Shown here: positions 41,180-50,033 of the stretch, piece by piece
How positions within the stretch are numbered: the stretch's first letter is position 1
Layout of the letters: every line of letters starts with the position of its first letter
Origin: Arthrobacter sp. efr-133-TYG-118
Lineage (GTDB): Bacteria; Actinomycetota; Actinomycetes; Actinomycetales; Micrococcaceae
NCBI RefSeq assembly: GCF_030209755.1
Contig: NZ_JARVRH010000010.1
Location: 124,001-188,000 of the forward strand
Reading direction: 5' to 3'
Length of the DNA: 64,000 bases
Notes under the pieces: model-generated
What the model saw: only the letters and a program-made list of their open reading frames with translations
The model's database searches: none
What the model was told of the DNA's origin: nothing
Position numbers and translations under genes: made by a program

Positions 41180-44100
41180 TCAGCGCTTGCGGTCATCCTT
41201 CCGTGAAGGATCCTGGCGACGCGACTCACGCGTCGAAGTCACCTCCGCGACCTTGCCCCGCTGCACCGCTGCCGGCCTGCCGGTCGGCACCTTGCCAGGG
41301 ATCGCTGGCAGTGCCTGCTGCGGCTTCGCGGGCAGCGACTGCCCCTGTCGGGGAGTCTGGCCCTGCCGGGGACCGGCGTTGCGAGCCGGGAGCGAACGCT
41401 GGGGAGCCGAAGACAGAGCCTTCTGCCCACCAGCACGCGGCCGCGACGGTCGGCCAGTCAGCTGGCTCTGCTGGCCACTGGGCTGACCCGTGGTCGGCAC
41501 GCGGCCTGCACGTTGGTTGCCGCTTCCCGCAAGCGTACGGCCGTGGCTGCCCTGGCTCTGCTGACCGTTGGGCTGGTTGGTGTTGACCCTGCCGCCGGTG
41601 GTCTTGCCGCCGGTCCCGACACTGCCGATACCGAGCGGCGTGAGACCACCCTGCTGCCCAACGCGCTGAGCGAGCTGTCGGTCGTCCAGGGAACGAGCAC
41701 CCTGGCCCGCGTGGTCCGAGGCGTTGATCGTCGAACCCTGATCGGCCGTGCTTCCACGGCCGTTGCCGCTGGTGGGACCAGCATCAGGACCGCCCGGTGC
41801 GGAGCCGTCAGCACTGTTCCCGGTGTCGCCACCACCGGAGCCGGAGCCGCCGGGCAGGGCCATCGCTGTGCCGTTGGAACCTGGGCCACCCGGAAGACCG
41901 GGACCACCAGGTGAACCGTTCAGGCCACCGGCGTTCCCACCGTCATCGGGGTTGCCACCGGTCGTGCCGGCTCCCAGCTCGCCCTTCTGCTGACCGCCCT
42001 CGATCGAGGTTCCATTCGTGCCGCCGACATTCGTCGACTGCCCGCCAATCTTCGACGTTGGATCGCCAGTCTTGCCCACGTTGCTCATGGACGAGGAGCC
42101 CCTGCCGCCGCCCAGGCGGCTTGCCATGGCACTGCCTGCACCCGCACCCAAACCGCTGGCCATCGCAGGCATGAGCCTACCGCCGGCCTTCGGCGGCGTG
42201 TTCGTCTCGAGGAACCGGTCCACGAGTTTGGTCACGGCCTCATCCATCGCCTTCAATACCGAGCCACGCACCCGAATCAGCGTGATCGTGATGCCCAAGA
42301 TGAGCAGAATCGACACGAGAGTCATGACGACGACCAGCACCGGACCCAGCGTCGAGCTCGCGAGCACGTTGACGAAGTTGCCGTTCGAGGGCTTCAGCAG
42401 GTTCGCGATGGGGTTTTCGATGAGCTGCGGCAGCGAGATCAGCAGCTTCGAGACGAACTGGTACACGAAGACCGTCACCAGCACCTCGAGGATCATCGCC
42501 GTTGCATAGATGATGACCTTGGCGATGCTCGCGATCGAGCCCAGGGTCGCAAACGGTACCGCGACGATGGTGCTGAAGCCGCGCTTCAGCGACGCGGTAA
42601 GCATGCCCAGGCCGTAGGTGATGCCGAGCAGGGCGATGCACAGCAGCAGCACGAAGGCGTTGGCCCAGTACATGAAGGCTGATGCTCCGGTGCCGACCTG
42701 GGCCACCGAGGAGTGGAACGACTGAGTGAAACCGGATGAGGCTCGCTGAGCAGAGTAAATCGTCATCGAGTCGGCGTTGAACTCCGTGTTCTGATAGTTG
42801 TACGCGGCCAGGGGAGACAGGTTGCAGTCACCCGGAGTCGCCGAAACCGGCTCGACGACACGGAATCCACAGTCCACCACGCCGCCGGACGTGAACGAAG
42901 TGCCTCCACCGTCCACGGGCGACGCCGTCAGGCCAGCACCCTTCGTAGCGAAAAGCGGGTGCATATTCGGCGACACCGGATTGTTGCCCTCGCCATAGTC
43001 CTTGGCAACAGGGTCACCCTTGAAGCTCTGCCCCATGAACCAGTTCTTCTTCGTTTCCCAGCTCACGGCATCCTTCGGGATGTCCGTGATCGACGCCTGG
43101 ATCTTCGACTCGAAGTCTGATGCGCTGACCGTCTGGTGGCTCATGTACCGCCAAAGCATGTCGATGATCATGCCAGCGCCGGATGCGTCGGACTGCTGGG
43201 CCTTCTCGCCGTTGATGTTCGGCGTGTTCGCCCAGACCGACGATGCGCTGCTGTTCTTGTCCACCGTCGCGACGCTGAGGTTTGCAAACTCGCCAGAGTG
43301 CACCTGCTTGTTGATCGCCAGCGCTGTATTCCTGACTGAGAACGTCGAGATGGGCAGCGCGTGACTGGTCTTCTCGTCCCAGGTGATCGAAGCGTTGTCC
43401 GGCACATGGAGCCGGTCCTTGTTCATCCAGCCTTCGAAATCGACGTACGTCGAGGCGACGACCTGTGTGGGTCCGCTGTTCTGCGTGCCGAGGTCTTCAC
43501 TGAACTGCGTCAGGATCGAGGTGTACATGCCGCCGAAGATCGGCAGCCCGAACGCCAGGAAGAGCACGCGCACCAGGATTTTCTTAACTGCCGAGCCCCG
43601 GTCCATCTTCTTGAAGAAGACCAGGCCGATCAGCAGGAAGCCAATGAACAGAGGCAAGAGCACACCCCAGGACATTGAGACCAGCGTGCCATACCAATCA
43701 GAGATGAAGCTCTCCAGCCCTGAGAGACCAGACGGTGCAGCGTGCACCGTCTCCTGACCGTTCGTGTTCGTCGTGACCATGCCGTCGGCGAAATTCCTGT
43801 ACGCCGGCGACACGGCGGCCAGTCCCTTGTGGAACCACAGGAACGGATTCATGAACTGCAGGATCTGGATGAACCCCCAAAACAGCAGCCCCACGCCGAT
43901 CGCCAGAATGTAGACCAGCCACATCAGCGCGCCGCCGACACCGCGGATGATCGGATCGAAGCCCGCGGACGAGAACATCTTGTCCAGGCCGAGATCGGCG
44001 TTCGCTGCGCCGAACTGGGCGTAGCTCTTCATCCCCGACGCCTTATCATCTAACGCTGAGTACTTGATCGTGTGCGATGCGCCAGAGACCTTCGAAAATA

Positions 44101-44488
44101 GCCAGTTGACCACGTTGCCGTCATCGGGATATCCCATCATCGATCCAGCCTGCGCCGGATTTGCAGCGACCTTCATCCAGTCGCCCTGCACACCCATGCC
44201 GTCCTGATCCGGCGAACTCTTCAACGTGAAGTAGACATTCGCGTTTGACGCGAGATGGTAGAGCGAGTAATCCTTCTGGTCTTGATTGTTCTGATCAGCC
44301 GCATGCGCCAGCGGCGTAGCCATGAAGAACATCAGTGGCACGAGCAGTGCCAACAGCAGCACGCCGGTAAGCTTGCGCACCCAGGTCGGCTGCGCCGCGG
44401 CGCGAGTGCGCAGTGCTGCGAGGCCTTTGCTGCGGAAGCCCATGATCGCCCCCACTGGGCTCATCGCCAGTCCCGTCTTCTGCGTCAT
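41180..44488 (-). CDS. TrbL/VirB6-like type IV secretion membrane protein
   Basis: A 1102-residue polytopic protein, last gene of the secretion operon. It begins with a signal-type sequence (about 38-63, VLLLALLVPLMFFMATPLAHA), an extracytoplasmic segment, then hydrophobic helices around residues 190-215 and 280-300, a large soluble loop, and a second cluster of helices (about 640-770) as in TrbL/VirB6 channel proteins. The last 330 residues are low-complexity, rich in Gly, Gln, Pro, Ser and Arg, and end in a strongly basic tail. Long disordered C-termini are common in actinobacterial transfer proteins. The ATG has GGGAG upstream and overlaps the VirB4 stop. Assignment to the TrbL/VirB6 class rests on topology and context. 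Confidence 0.72.
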   Translation of the reverse strand: MTQKTGLAMSPVGAIMGFRSKGLAALRTRAAAQPTWVRKLTGVLLLALLVPLMFFMATPLAHAADQNNQDQKDYSLYHLASNANVYFTLKSSPDQDGMGVQGDWMKVAANPAQAGSMMGYPDDGNVVNWLFSKVSGASHTIKYSALDDKASGMKSYAQFGAANADLGLDKMFSSAGFDPIIRGVGGALMWLVYILAIGVGLLFWGFIQILQFMNPFLWFHKGLAAVSPAYRNFADGMVTTNTNGQETVHAAPSGLSGLESFISDWYGTLVSMSWGVLLPLFIGFLLIGLVFFKKMDRGSAVKKILVRVLFLAFGLPIFGGMYTSILTQFSEDLGTQNSGPTQVVASTYVDFEGWMNKDRLHVPDNASITWDEKTSHALPISTFSVRNTALAINKQVHSGEFANLSVATVDKNSSASSVWANTPNINGEKAQQSDASGAGMIIDMLWRYMSHQTVSASDFESKIQASITDIPKDAVSWETKKNWFMGQSFKGDPVAKDYGEGNNPVSPNMHPLFATKGAGLTASPVDGGGTSFTSGGVVDCGFRVVEPVSATPGDCNLSPLAAYNYQNTEFNADSMTIYSAQRASSGFTQSFHSSVAQVGTGASAFMYWANAFVLLLCIALLGITYGLGMLTASLKRGFSTIVAVPFATLGSIASIAKVIIYATAMILEVLVTVFVYQFVSKLLISLPQLIENPIANLLKPSNGNFVNVLASSTLGPVLVVVMTLVSILLILGITITLIRVRGSVLKAMDEAVTKLVDRFLETNTPPKAGGRLMPAMASGLGAGAGSAMASRLGGGRGSSSMSNVGKTGDPTSKIGGQSTNVGGTNGTSIEGGQQKGELGAGTTGGNPDDGGNAGGLNGSPGGPGLPGGPGSNGTAMALPGGSGSGGGDTGNSADGSAPGGPDAGPTSGNGRGSTADQGSTINASDHAGQGARSLDDRQLAQRVGQQGGLTPLGIGSVGTGGKTTGGRVNTNQPNGQQSQGSHGRTLAGSGNQRAGRVPTTGQPSGQQSQLTGRPSRPRAGGQKALSSAPQRSLPARNAGPRQGQTPRQGQSLPAKPQQALPAIPGKVPTGRPAAVQRGKVAEVTSTRESRRQDPSRKDDRKR

Positions 44489-46971
44489 CGTGCACTCCCG
44501 TCGTCTCGTCGCGTGGTCATCGTCATCTGCGGCCCCTCCTTCGTCGCCTCCCGCGAGCGTGTGGCGATGCTGGCCTTGCCCGCAGTCGCGAGCGTCTTCT
44601 TCCCGGATGCCTTGCGCATGCGAACAGGCAGCGCGCCCCGCTGCGCCTCAGCCTGCTTGCGGTCCTCGTTGCTGCCGCCGCCACCAGTCGTGTTCGCACC
44701 GGGGACCGGCTTCTCGGTCATCACCGCAGCCAGCCGCTTGCTCTCCTCGAGCTGCCGCGCCTTGCGTTGCATCTCCCGGCGCTGCTTCTCGCGGTTCGGG
44801 TTGATGCCCAGGGCGAGGTCCAGGTGGAACACCACGTTGGAATGCCCGCGGCGCAGATACGAGAGGTTCTCGCCCTTGCGGGTGATCAGCTTGGCCAGAT
44901 CCTTGGGGATCTCCTGATGCAGCAGCTTCTGGTAGTCCTCCACCGTCTTGTCGCGCATCGTGCCGAAGATCGTGAAGTCCGCGGCGTCGAACTTGTTGAA
45001 CTCCGCGTCCTCGAGCATCTTGTCTGTGTCGTTGTAACTGAACACGACCCGGCCACCGCGGTGGAACAGGTGCTCAAACTGACCCTGGATGTACTCCTTG
45101 ACCCGCTCGTCGATGTGCTCGGCACCGTGGATGATCACCGTGTCGCCGTGCTGGAGCTTGCCGATCGCGAAGCCCACGATGTTCACCAGCTGCGCCATCG
45201 CCACACCTTTGCCGCGGCGCATGAGCCGCGAGAAGTCGTAGACGACGCGCTTGGCGTCACGAACGCCGTCGACGGCCTCAGCCGTGAAGTTGTTGAAGAG
45301 GTCGCCGTTGGTGTTGAGCAGATTGCGGGCGACACCGGTCAGCACCGTCAGTGCGTCCAGCGTGGACTGGTTGTTCTTCGAGGAGTTCTCGCGCTCCTTC
45401 AGGGCCGTGTCCAGGTAGGACATGAACATCTGCAGGCGCGGCACCTGGTCGTGGGGGATACCCACCAGGCGCAGGCGGGAGCGGTTCTCCTTCGCGTTGC
45501 GCACCCACATCCGCTGGTCGACGTAGAACTGCTCGGCGATCGTCTCGAGGTTGTCGCGGATGATCGAGTTCATCCCCGCATCCCGAGCCTCGTAGAGCTG
45601 CTCGAACATGAGCGTGAGCTTCTTCATCTGGGACGAGAAGATCGACAACTCATCATCCTCGTCGCCGAACATCTCGAACATGTTCACGTCGCCACTGTTG
45701 AGATCGACGCGGGCCGTGAGGCCATCGAACCTCGGTCCGAGCTTGTCGAGGTTCGCACCGTCGAGCACCAGGTGCACGACCGAGCCGTTGGCCAGCAGGC
45801 ACGACTGCGAGAGCTTCGAGCCCCACATATTCGCGACCCGCTCCCGGCCCAGGTAATCCGAGACGGCGTTGTCGGCGACGACCACGTGGTGGCTGTACCC
45901 GTTGGTGTCCATGAGCACGGCGCTGTTGTTCACGTCGCCGATCATGAAACCCACGTATTCGCCCGAGTAGTCGTTGAGACCGTTGGTCACCAGCGAGTAG
46001 GAGCCGGCCAGCTCGGTCGAGGTGAAGTGGAATCCGGGCCCGCGCTTCTTGTCGTTCTTCTTGAACAAACCCGAGAGCTCCTGACGCTGCTCGCCGGCGT
46101 ACGGAGCCGCCTTGATCGTTCCGAAGCGGTCGATGTAGAGCCGTGAGATCCGCTCGATCGTCTCCTCCAGCGTGACCAGATCCGGAGCTTTGAGCAGCAG
46201 CCGGTTCTGCACCGAGAGGTACGCCGCGCCGTCCTGCAGCTCACCGATCACCGTCTCCATGTCGCCGGCGACCTTCTTGGCCTTGCGACGCGAGGACGTC
46301 GTGCCGCTCTCGGCCTGCTCGCCGCTCTCCAGCTTGTCCAGCTTCTCGGACTGCTTGGTGTACTGGTCGATCCACTTCTGGTCCCGTCGGACAATCTGCT
46401 CGAGCACGACCGCGGTCACGCGATCGTCGAGACCGTCCGGGATCCGGCCGATGCCCCAGAACGCCGCGAAGCCGTCCTGCGCCGCCGAGTCGTGGAAGAA
46501 CGACAGCACGCAGCCGACCGAGGAATCAACCTCGAAGTAGTCCGAGCGGAAGACATGCCGCTCCTTCGGCTTCAGAGCCAACAGGTGCGGGTAGTGCTCG
46601 AACTTGCCCTCGAGCTTCTTCATCTCCTGGCGGCGCTGCCACCAGTTCTGCTTCGGTGCAGCCTGCTCGTCGTCGACTGCTCCGTTCGCGGTGTTGTCCG
46701 CGCCCTCCGAGAGAACGGCCTCGGCTATCAGGCTTTCGCTGTCGCCGGTCGAACTCGTGCTCTCATCGAGCGTCGACTCCTGCCGCCTCCCGCGAGCGTA
46801 CGGCGGTGCCTGCTCCGACGCGGGCCCGCTGCGCCCCCGGCGGTCTCGGATCTTCGTCATCAGTGCCATCTGCATCTCCGGCTCGTCGTCTTCGTGAATC
46901 TGTCGGTTTTCCTGAGCCCTCCGGCAAGCCTGCGGGCGATGTTCCTGTGCTGCCCCCTGCTCATGCCCCAT
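44485..46971 (-). CDS. VirB4-like type IV secretion ATPase with degenerate motifs
   Basis: VirB4 ATPases power pilus or substrate transport. The 828-residue frame aligns in general layout: an N-terminal domain containing FFHDSAAQDGFAAFWGIGR, and a central region QNRLLLKAPDLVTLEETIERI. A C-terminal RecA-like domain includes RVVYDFSRLMRRGKGVAMAQLVNIV and RGGRVVFSYNDTDKML. The nucleotide site is eroded: where GxxGSGKS is expected residues 383-390 read WGSKLSQS, and the Walker B region reads TVIIHGAEHI instead of a hydrophobic-DEA pattern. The start is uncertain: ATG 46971 overlaps the previous stop, but ATG 46869 has GGAG 6 bases upstream. A catalytically intact paralogue outside the window is possible. 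Confidence 0.72.
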   Translation of the reverse strand: MGHEQGAAQEHRPQACRRAQENRQIHEDDEPEMQMALMTKIRDRRGRSGPASEQAPPYARGRRQESTLDESTSSTGDSESLIAEAVLSEGADNTANGAVDDEQAAPKQNWWQRRQEMKKLEGKFEHYPHLLALKPKERHVFRSDYFEVDSSVGCVLSFFHDSAAQDGFAAFWGIGRIPDGLDDRVTAVVLEQIVRRDQKWIDQYTKQSEKLDKLESGEQAESGTTSSRRKAKKVAGDMETVIGELQDGAAYLSVQNRLLLKAPDLVTLEETIERISRLYIDRFGTIKAAPYAGEQRQELSGLFKKNDKKRGPGFHFTSTELAGSYSLVTNGLNDYSGEYVGFMIGDVNNSAVLMDTNGYSHHVVVADNAVSDYLGRERVANMWGSKLSQSCLLANGSVVHLVLDGANLDKLGPRFDGLTARVDLNSGDVNMFEMFGDEDDELSIFSSQMKKLTLMFEQLYEARDAGMNSIIRDNLETIAEQFYVDQRMWVRNAKENRSRLRLVGIPHDQVPRLQMFMSYLDTALKERENSSKNNQSTLDALTVLTGVARNLLNTNGDLFNNFTAEAVDGVRDAKRVVYDFSRLMRRGKGVAMAQLVNIVGFAIGKLQHGDTVIIHGAEHIDERVKEYIQGQFEHLFHRGGRVVFSYNDTDKMLEDAEFNKFDAADFTIFGTMRDKTVEDYQKLLHQEIPKDLAKLITRKGENLSYLRRGHSNVVFHLDLALGINPNREKQRREMQRKARQLEESKRLAAVMTEKPVPGANTTGGGGSNEDRKQAEAQRGALPVRMRKASGKKTLATAGKASIATRSREATKEGPQMTMTTRRDDGSAR

Positions 46972-47833
46972 CTACGCCCTGGTAGAAAACCCGCAGCATC
47001 TGGTAGCTCTCCTCGCGGTCAAGCACCGTGGCCTCCTTGACCATCAGCGAGGACTGCTCAACCTCGGCCTGCAGGATCAGATGTGCTTGCCGCAGCGCCT
47101 CGGAGCTCTTGCCCTTGAGCAGCACGTACTGGTGGATGGAACTGAACTTCCCGCCGACATGTTCGGTGAGGATGTCGTGCTGCTCGTTCTGCAGCTCCAG
47201 CAGATGCGGGTCACGGATCTCGAGGGCCTGGTTGCGGCGCTCAAGGTTCGCGAGCTGGTGGTAGATGCGCTGCGGTTCCTTCGTCGTGATGAAGTCGTAC
47301 TCGCACGTCGTCTGCACTTTGCGCCAGAACGAGTCGACGCGGTCCAGGATCGCGACGCGGTCCTCGTCGAAGAGCAGATAGCTCGCCGAGCCGACCACCA
47401 GATAGATCTGTCCGACGCTGCGGTCGGCATAGCGGATCTCTCCGTCATCGGTCACATCGTCAATGCCGACGATTGAGTAGAACTCGCTCGGGTCCGCGTT
47501 GCGACGGGTCACGACATGCCTGGCGCGCTTCGGCGCGTACGCCAGAAAGGCAGGCACTGTCCTGAAGCGCAGCTCGCGGGTCTTCGTCAGGCCACCGAGG
47601 TAGAACACCGCGATGAAACCCCAGATCACGAACAGCGCGATGAGTCCGGGGTTTGCATCCTTGATGAACGTCGTCATCGCAGCCCAGACCACGACCAGCA
47701 TGCCGCCGCCGAGGAAGACAAGCTGCTTCAGTGGCGTCGCCGGGATCTGCCAGCCGAAGATCGGGAACGAGATCTCATGGTCAAGGTAGCCGCGGTTGAG
47801 CGGTGTTGTGATGCGATACGAACTTTTCGCCAT
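46961..47833 (-). CDS. PrgI/VirB3-like type IV secretion membrane protein
   Basis: A 290-residue protein with two transmembrane segments close to the N-terminus (about 37-56 and 62-80) and a large charged cytoplasmic domain. This layout fits the PrgI/SCO6880-type proteins encoded just before virB4 in Gram-positive transfer operons. ATG 47833 has AAGGA 8 bases upstream; a further 22 in-frame upstream codons lack a site. The C-terminal half is helical (RIYHQLANLERRNQALE, then HLLELQNEQHDIL). It is first gene of the operon continuing with the VirB4-like and TrbL-like genes, under a promoter region that carries the GAATGG repeat motif. Confidence 0.65.
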   Translation of the reverse strand: MAKSSYRITTPLNRGYLDHEISFPIFGWQIPATPLKQLVFLGGGMLVVVWAAMTTFIKDANPGLIALFVIWGFIAVFYLGGLTKTRELRFRTVPAFLAYAPKRARHVVTRRNADPSEFYSIVGIDDVTDDGEIRYADRSVGQIYLVVGSASYLLFDEDRVAILDRVDSFWRKVQTTCEYDFITTKEPQRIYHQLANLERRNQALEIRDPHLLELQNEQHDILTEHVGGKFSSIHQYVLLKGKSSEALRQAHLILQAEVEQSSLMVKEATVLDREESYQMLRVFYQGVDGA

Positions 47834-47944
47834 CGGGATCGTCCTTACTCCTTGGTCTTGTCGTGAACTCCTATGCGAATGACCTGAAAGACGAGTCAAT
47901 CACGACTCCAGACTACCGTATTAAAACAATTCGATTCACGTGTC

Positions 47945-47964
47945 GAATGGTGTATTGAATGACG
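47945..47964 (-). promoter_or_regulatory. GAATGG-type operator motif, secretion operon
   Basis: On the plus strand GAATGG (47945) and GAATGA (47957) are 12 bases apart, matching the consensus GAATGGTSTATYGAATGRCG shared with the topoisomerase promoter region. It lies 112 bases before the first gene of the type IV secretion operon. Confidence 0.55.
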
Positions 47965-47967
47965 AAA

Positions 47968-47997
47968 CCCCGTGCCCTGATCTCTCCAGGCACGGGG
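47968..47997 (-). terminator. Terminator after the metallophosphoesterase gene
   Basis: CCCCGTGCC (47968-47976) and GGCACGGGG (47989-47997) form a perfect 9-bp stem. Read on the minus strand it is followed by TTTCG, so it ends transcription coming from the phosphoesterase. Confidence 0.75.
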
Positions 47998-48026
47998 GTC
48001 AGCTCCCGCCGGAAGTGCGGCCAGCT

Positions 48027-48917
48027 CTACTGACGCACGTCCTCCAGCTGCGGCGCGTCGCCAGTTAAATCGAGCATCGCAAGGCTCCCCGGCATCCGCT
48101 CGCGATCAAGGATCTCCTGGCGGACCGGGAGTGAAACGACCTCGCCATCGCTCAGGCGCTCCAGGATGGCGCGCTCCGAGTGACGGAAGTGGTAGTGGCC
48201 GCTCACCAGCAGAGTCTCCTTCCCTGGGTCAAGCACCGAAAGAACGCGGGCTGTGTGTTCCCTCTGTGCCATGCGCGCGTACTGCAGATCCTGCGGGTTC
48301 CAGCCGAATCCGTCGCCGAGTCGCGCGAGCAGCACCGGCGTCGACAAAGCTTCGTGGGCGAGCACCACGTCCGGCGCGACCGCTGACGACAACAGCGCCT
48401 GCGCCTGCTCATCAGTGGTCAGCTCCGCCTCCCACCAGCTCTCACCAGGCAGGCGTACCCCGCGGTCGATGCTTGCGGCTCCAGAGAGCCAGCCCACCAT
48501 GTGAACGGTGTCGAGCAGGCCACCTCGACCAGCTGCGATCATCCCGGACCGGGGGAGGAGTCCGATATGTGAGAAGAGCCGCGCGACGCCGTGATCGTTA
48601 CGCGGCAGTGCGTCGATCAGGTCGTAGTTCTCGTGGTTCCCGAGCACCACATAGAGCGGCAGCCCCAGGGCGGTGAGTACATCGTTCAGCTCAGCCAGGG
48701 CCCTGGTTTCAGCCCGGGTGCCGCGCCAGATCAATCCGAAGTCGCCGAGCTGGACCAGTGACGTGCAACCCTTCGCGGCCAGCAGCGTCGCTGCACTGCG
48801 CAGGAACGCAGCATCACCGTGGACATCACCCATCAAACCGACACGTCCGCCCAAGGCGGGGGTCATGTCCACAGTGCGCGGTCGTGTCGCGGTGGTTGCA
48901 GTGGACGTCATCGCCAT
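48027..48917 (-). CDS. Calcineurin-like metallophosphoesterase
   Basis: A 296-residue phosphoesterase with all metal-binding motifs of the family: GDVHGD (30-35), GDFG (58-61), GNHE (93-96), AHEA in the C-terminal half and GHYHFRH. It lacks a signal or membrane segment, so it acts in the cytoplasm. ATG 48917 is chosen because AAAGG lies 9 bases upstream; ATG 48926 sits directly on that site. Substrates of such enzymes range from protein phosphates to cyclic dinucleotides and DNA ends, so a role cannot be assigned. It has its own terminator and a GAATGG motif upstream. Confidence 0.85.
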   Translation of the reverse strand: MAMTSTATTATRPRTVDMTPALGGRVGLMGDVHGDAAFLRSAATLLAAKGCTSLVQLGDFGLIWRGTRAETRALAELNDVLTALGLPLYVVLGNHENYDLIDALPRNDHGVARLFSHIGLLPRSGMIAAGRGGLLDTVHMVGWLSGAASIDRGVRLPGESWWEAELTTDEQAQALLSSAVAPDVVLAHEALSTPVLLARLGDGFGWNPQDLQYARMAQREHTARVLSVLDPGKETLLVSGHYHFRHSERAILERLSDGEVVSLPVRQEILDRERMPGSLAMLDLTGDAPQLEDVRQ

Positions 48918-49001
48918 GAATCGCATCCTTTCGCCTGGTAATCGAACTGAAGTCAGGTAGCCAGTCTACGCGCTATCGGAATGCGACTCCATAGGGCATT
49001 T

Positions 49002-49007
49002 GAATGG
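49002..49007 (-). promoter_or_regulatory. GAATGG motif upstream of the phosphoesterase
   Basis: GAATGGT followed by ATCCGGATG, a looser copy of the motif seen before the secretion operon and topoisomerase genes, about 85 bases before the start codon. Confidence 0.4.
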
Positions 49008-49022
49008 TATCCGGATGCAACA

Positions 49023-49061
49023 AGACCCGTCCGCAGAGCGCATCGCTCCACGAACGGGTCT
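49023..49061 (-). terminator. Hairpin after the DUF723-repeat nuclease gene
   Basis: AGACCCGT (49023-49030) pairs with ACGGGTCT (49054-49061). On the minus strand the stem is followed by TGTTGC. The loop is long (23 bases), so strength is uncertain. Confidence 0.5.
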
Positions 49062-49076
49062 CCGGTCGCGTCATCG

Positions 49077-50033
49077 TCAGCCGAACGATGCCGTTGCTGA
49101 TCTGCGATCAAGTTCAGCGACAAATCGCTGCACATCGACCTCGACCGTGTCAAGGTCCGAGAGTCGGAGCAGCGCGAAGCCGTTGGCCTTGGTCCAATCA
49201 GTCTTGATCTGATCTCGACGCTGAACCCCGCGAAACGCACGCTCAGCCGCGGCGGCATCCATACCCGGCCACCGCACGGGCTCGAAGTGTTGCGGACCAT
49301 CGAACTCAATTAATGCCATATGGGCGAGCAAACGGAAATCGAACGGGAGGGGCTTCTTGTCCCGGCAGGTCGTGTGACTCCACTCCCTCACGAACGGAAC
49401 ATCGAGTTCGACCAGAACCCGCACGACCGCCATCTCACCTCTTGACTGACAACAACCCGGACAACCGCAGCCATTCAGGTGAGATGACGCCCGCTGTACG
49501 AACGGACCGTGGTCAGGGCAGATGATCTGCACCTTCACGTCATTGGTCGTATACACGAGCTGCGAGTAGTCGTAACGATCACCGTGAACAACGCGGGCCC
49601 GCTCGATCCATTCATCGGTCGTTGGCGATCGATCGGCACACGACGGGCAACGCCGACCGCCTCGAGTGTGACTGATTGGGTTTTGCCAGAAATCTCCGTG
49701 TTCATGGCACACGATCAAGACCTTCTCGAGCGAGTGCGTGTACCGCACCTTCGAGTAGTCGTAGGTCGATCCGTGAACAGATCGAGCCTGTTCGATCCAA
49801 CTTTTAGTGGTAAGCCGTCTGCCAATGCCACGGCGCGCTGTTGCACAAGCCCAGCAACCGTGACCCCGGGATGAATGCTCAATTGGCTTCTGCAAGAACT
49901 CTCCATGATTGGGGCAGATAATCAGCACCAACGTGCTCTTTTTCACATACTCGACCAACGAGTAGTCATACCGGTCACCGTGGGTGGCGCGGGCCCGCGC
50001 CACCCACTCATCGGTCGTCAACCGTTTCGGCAT
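49077..50033 (-). CDS. Nuclease-like protein with three DUF723-type Cys/His repeats
   Basis: A 318-residue protein with two parts. Residues 7-63, 75-132 and 138-194 are three copies of a repeat that runs T-x-x-W-I-E-R-A-R-x-V-H-G-D-R-Y-D-Y-S, a strand pair, then CPxHGxFxQxxxxHxxGxGCPxC, a likely zinc-ribbon of the DUF723 type. Residues 200-318 look like a small PD-(D/E)xK-type nuclease: Glu200, PFDFRL with Asp232, IEFDGPQHF (242-250), Lys277 and a C-terminal NGFALLRL. Its ATG overlaps the topoisomerase stop (TGATG), so the two proteins are made together. DUF723 repeats are known from phage and large-virus proteins; sequence-specific DNA binding by the repeats is an inference. Confidence 0.75.
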   Translation of the reverse strand: MPKRLTTDEWVARARATHGDRYDYSLVEYVKKSTLVLIICPNHGEFLQKPIEHSSRGHGCWACATARRGIGRRLTTKSWIEQARSVHGSTYDYSKVRYTHSLEKVLIVCHEHGDFWQNPISHTRGGRRCPSCADRSPTTDEWIERARVVHGDRYDYSQLVYTTNDVKVQIICPDHGPFVQRASSHLNGCGCPGCCQSRGEMAVVRVLVELDVPFVREWSHTTCRDKKPLPFDFRLLAHMALIEFDGPQHFEPVRWPGMDAAAAERAFRGVQRRDQIKTDWTKANGFALLRLSDLDTVEVDVQRFVAELDRRSATASFG

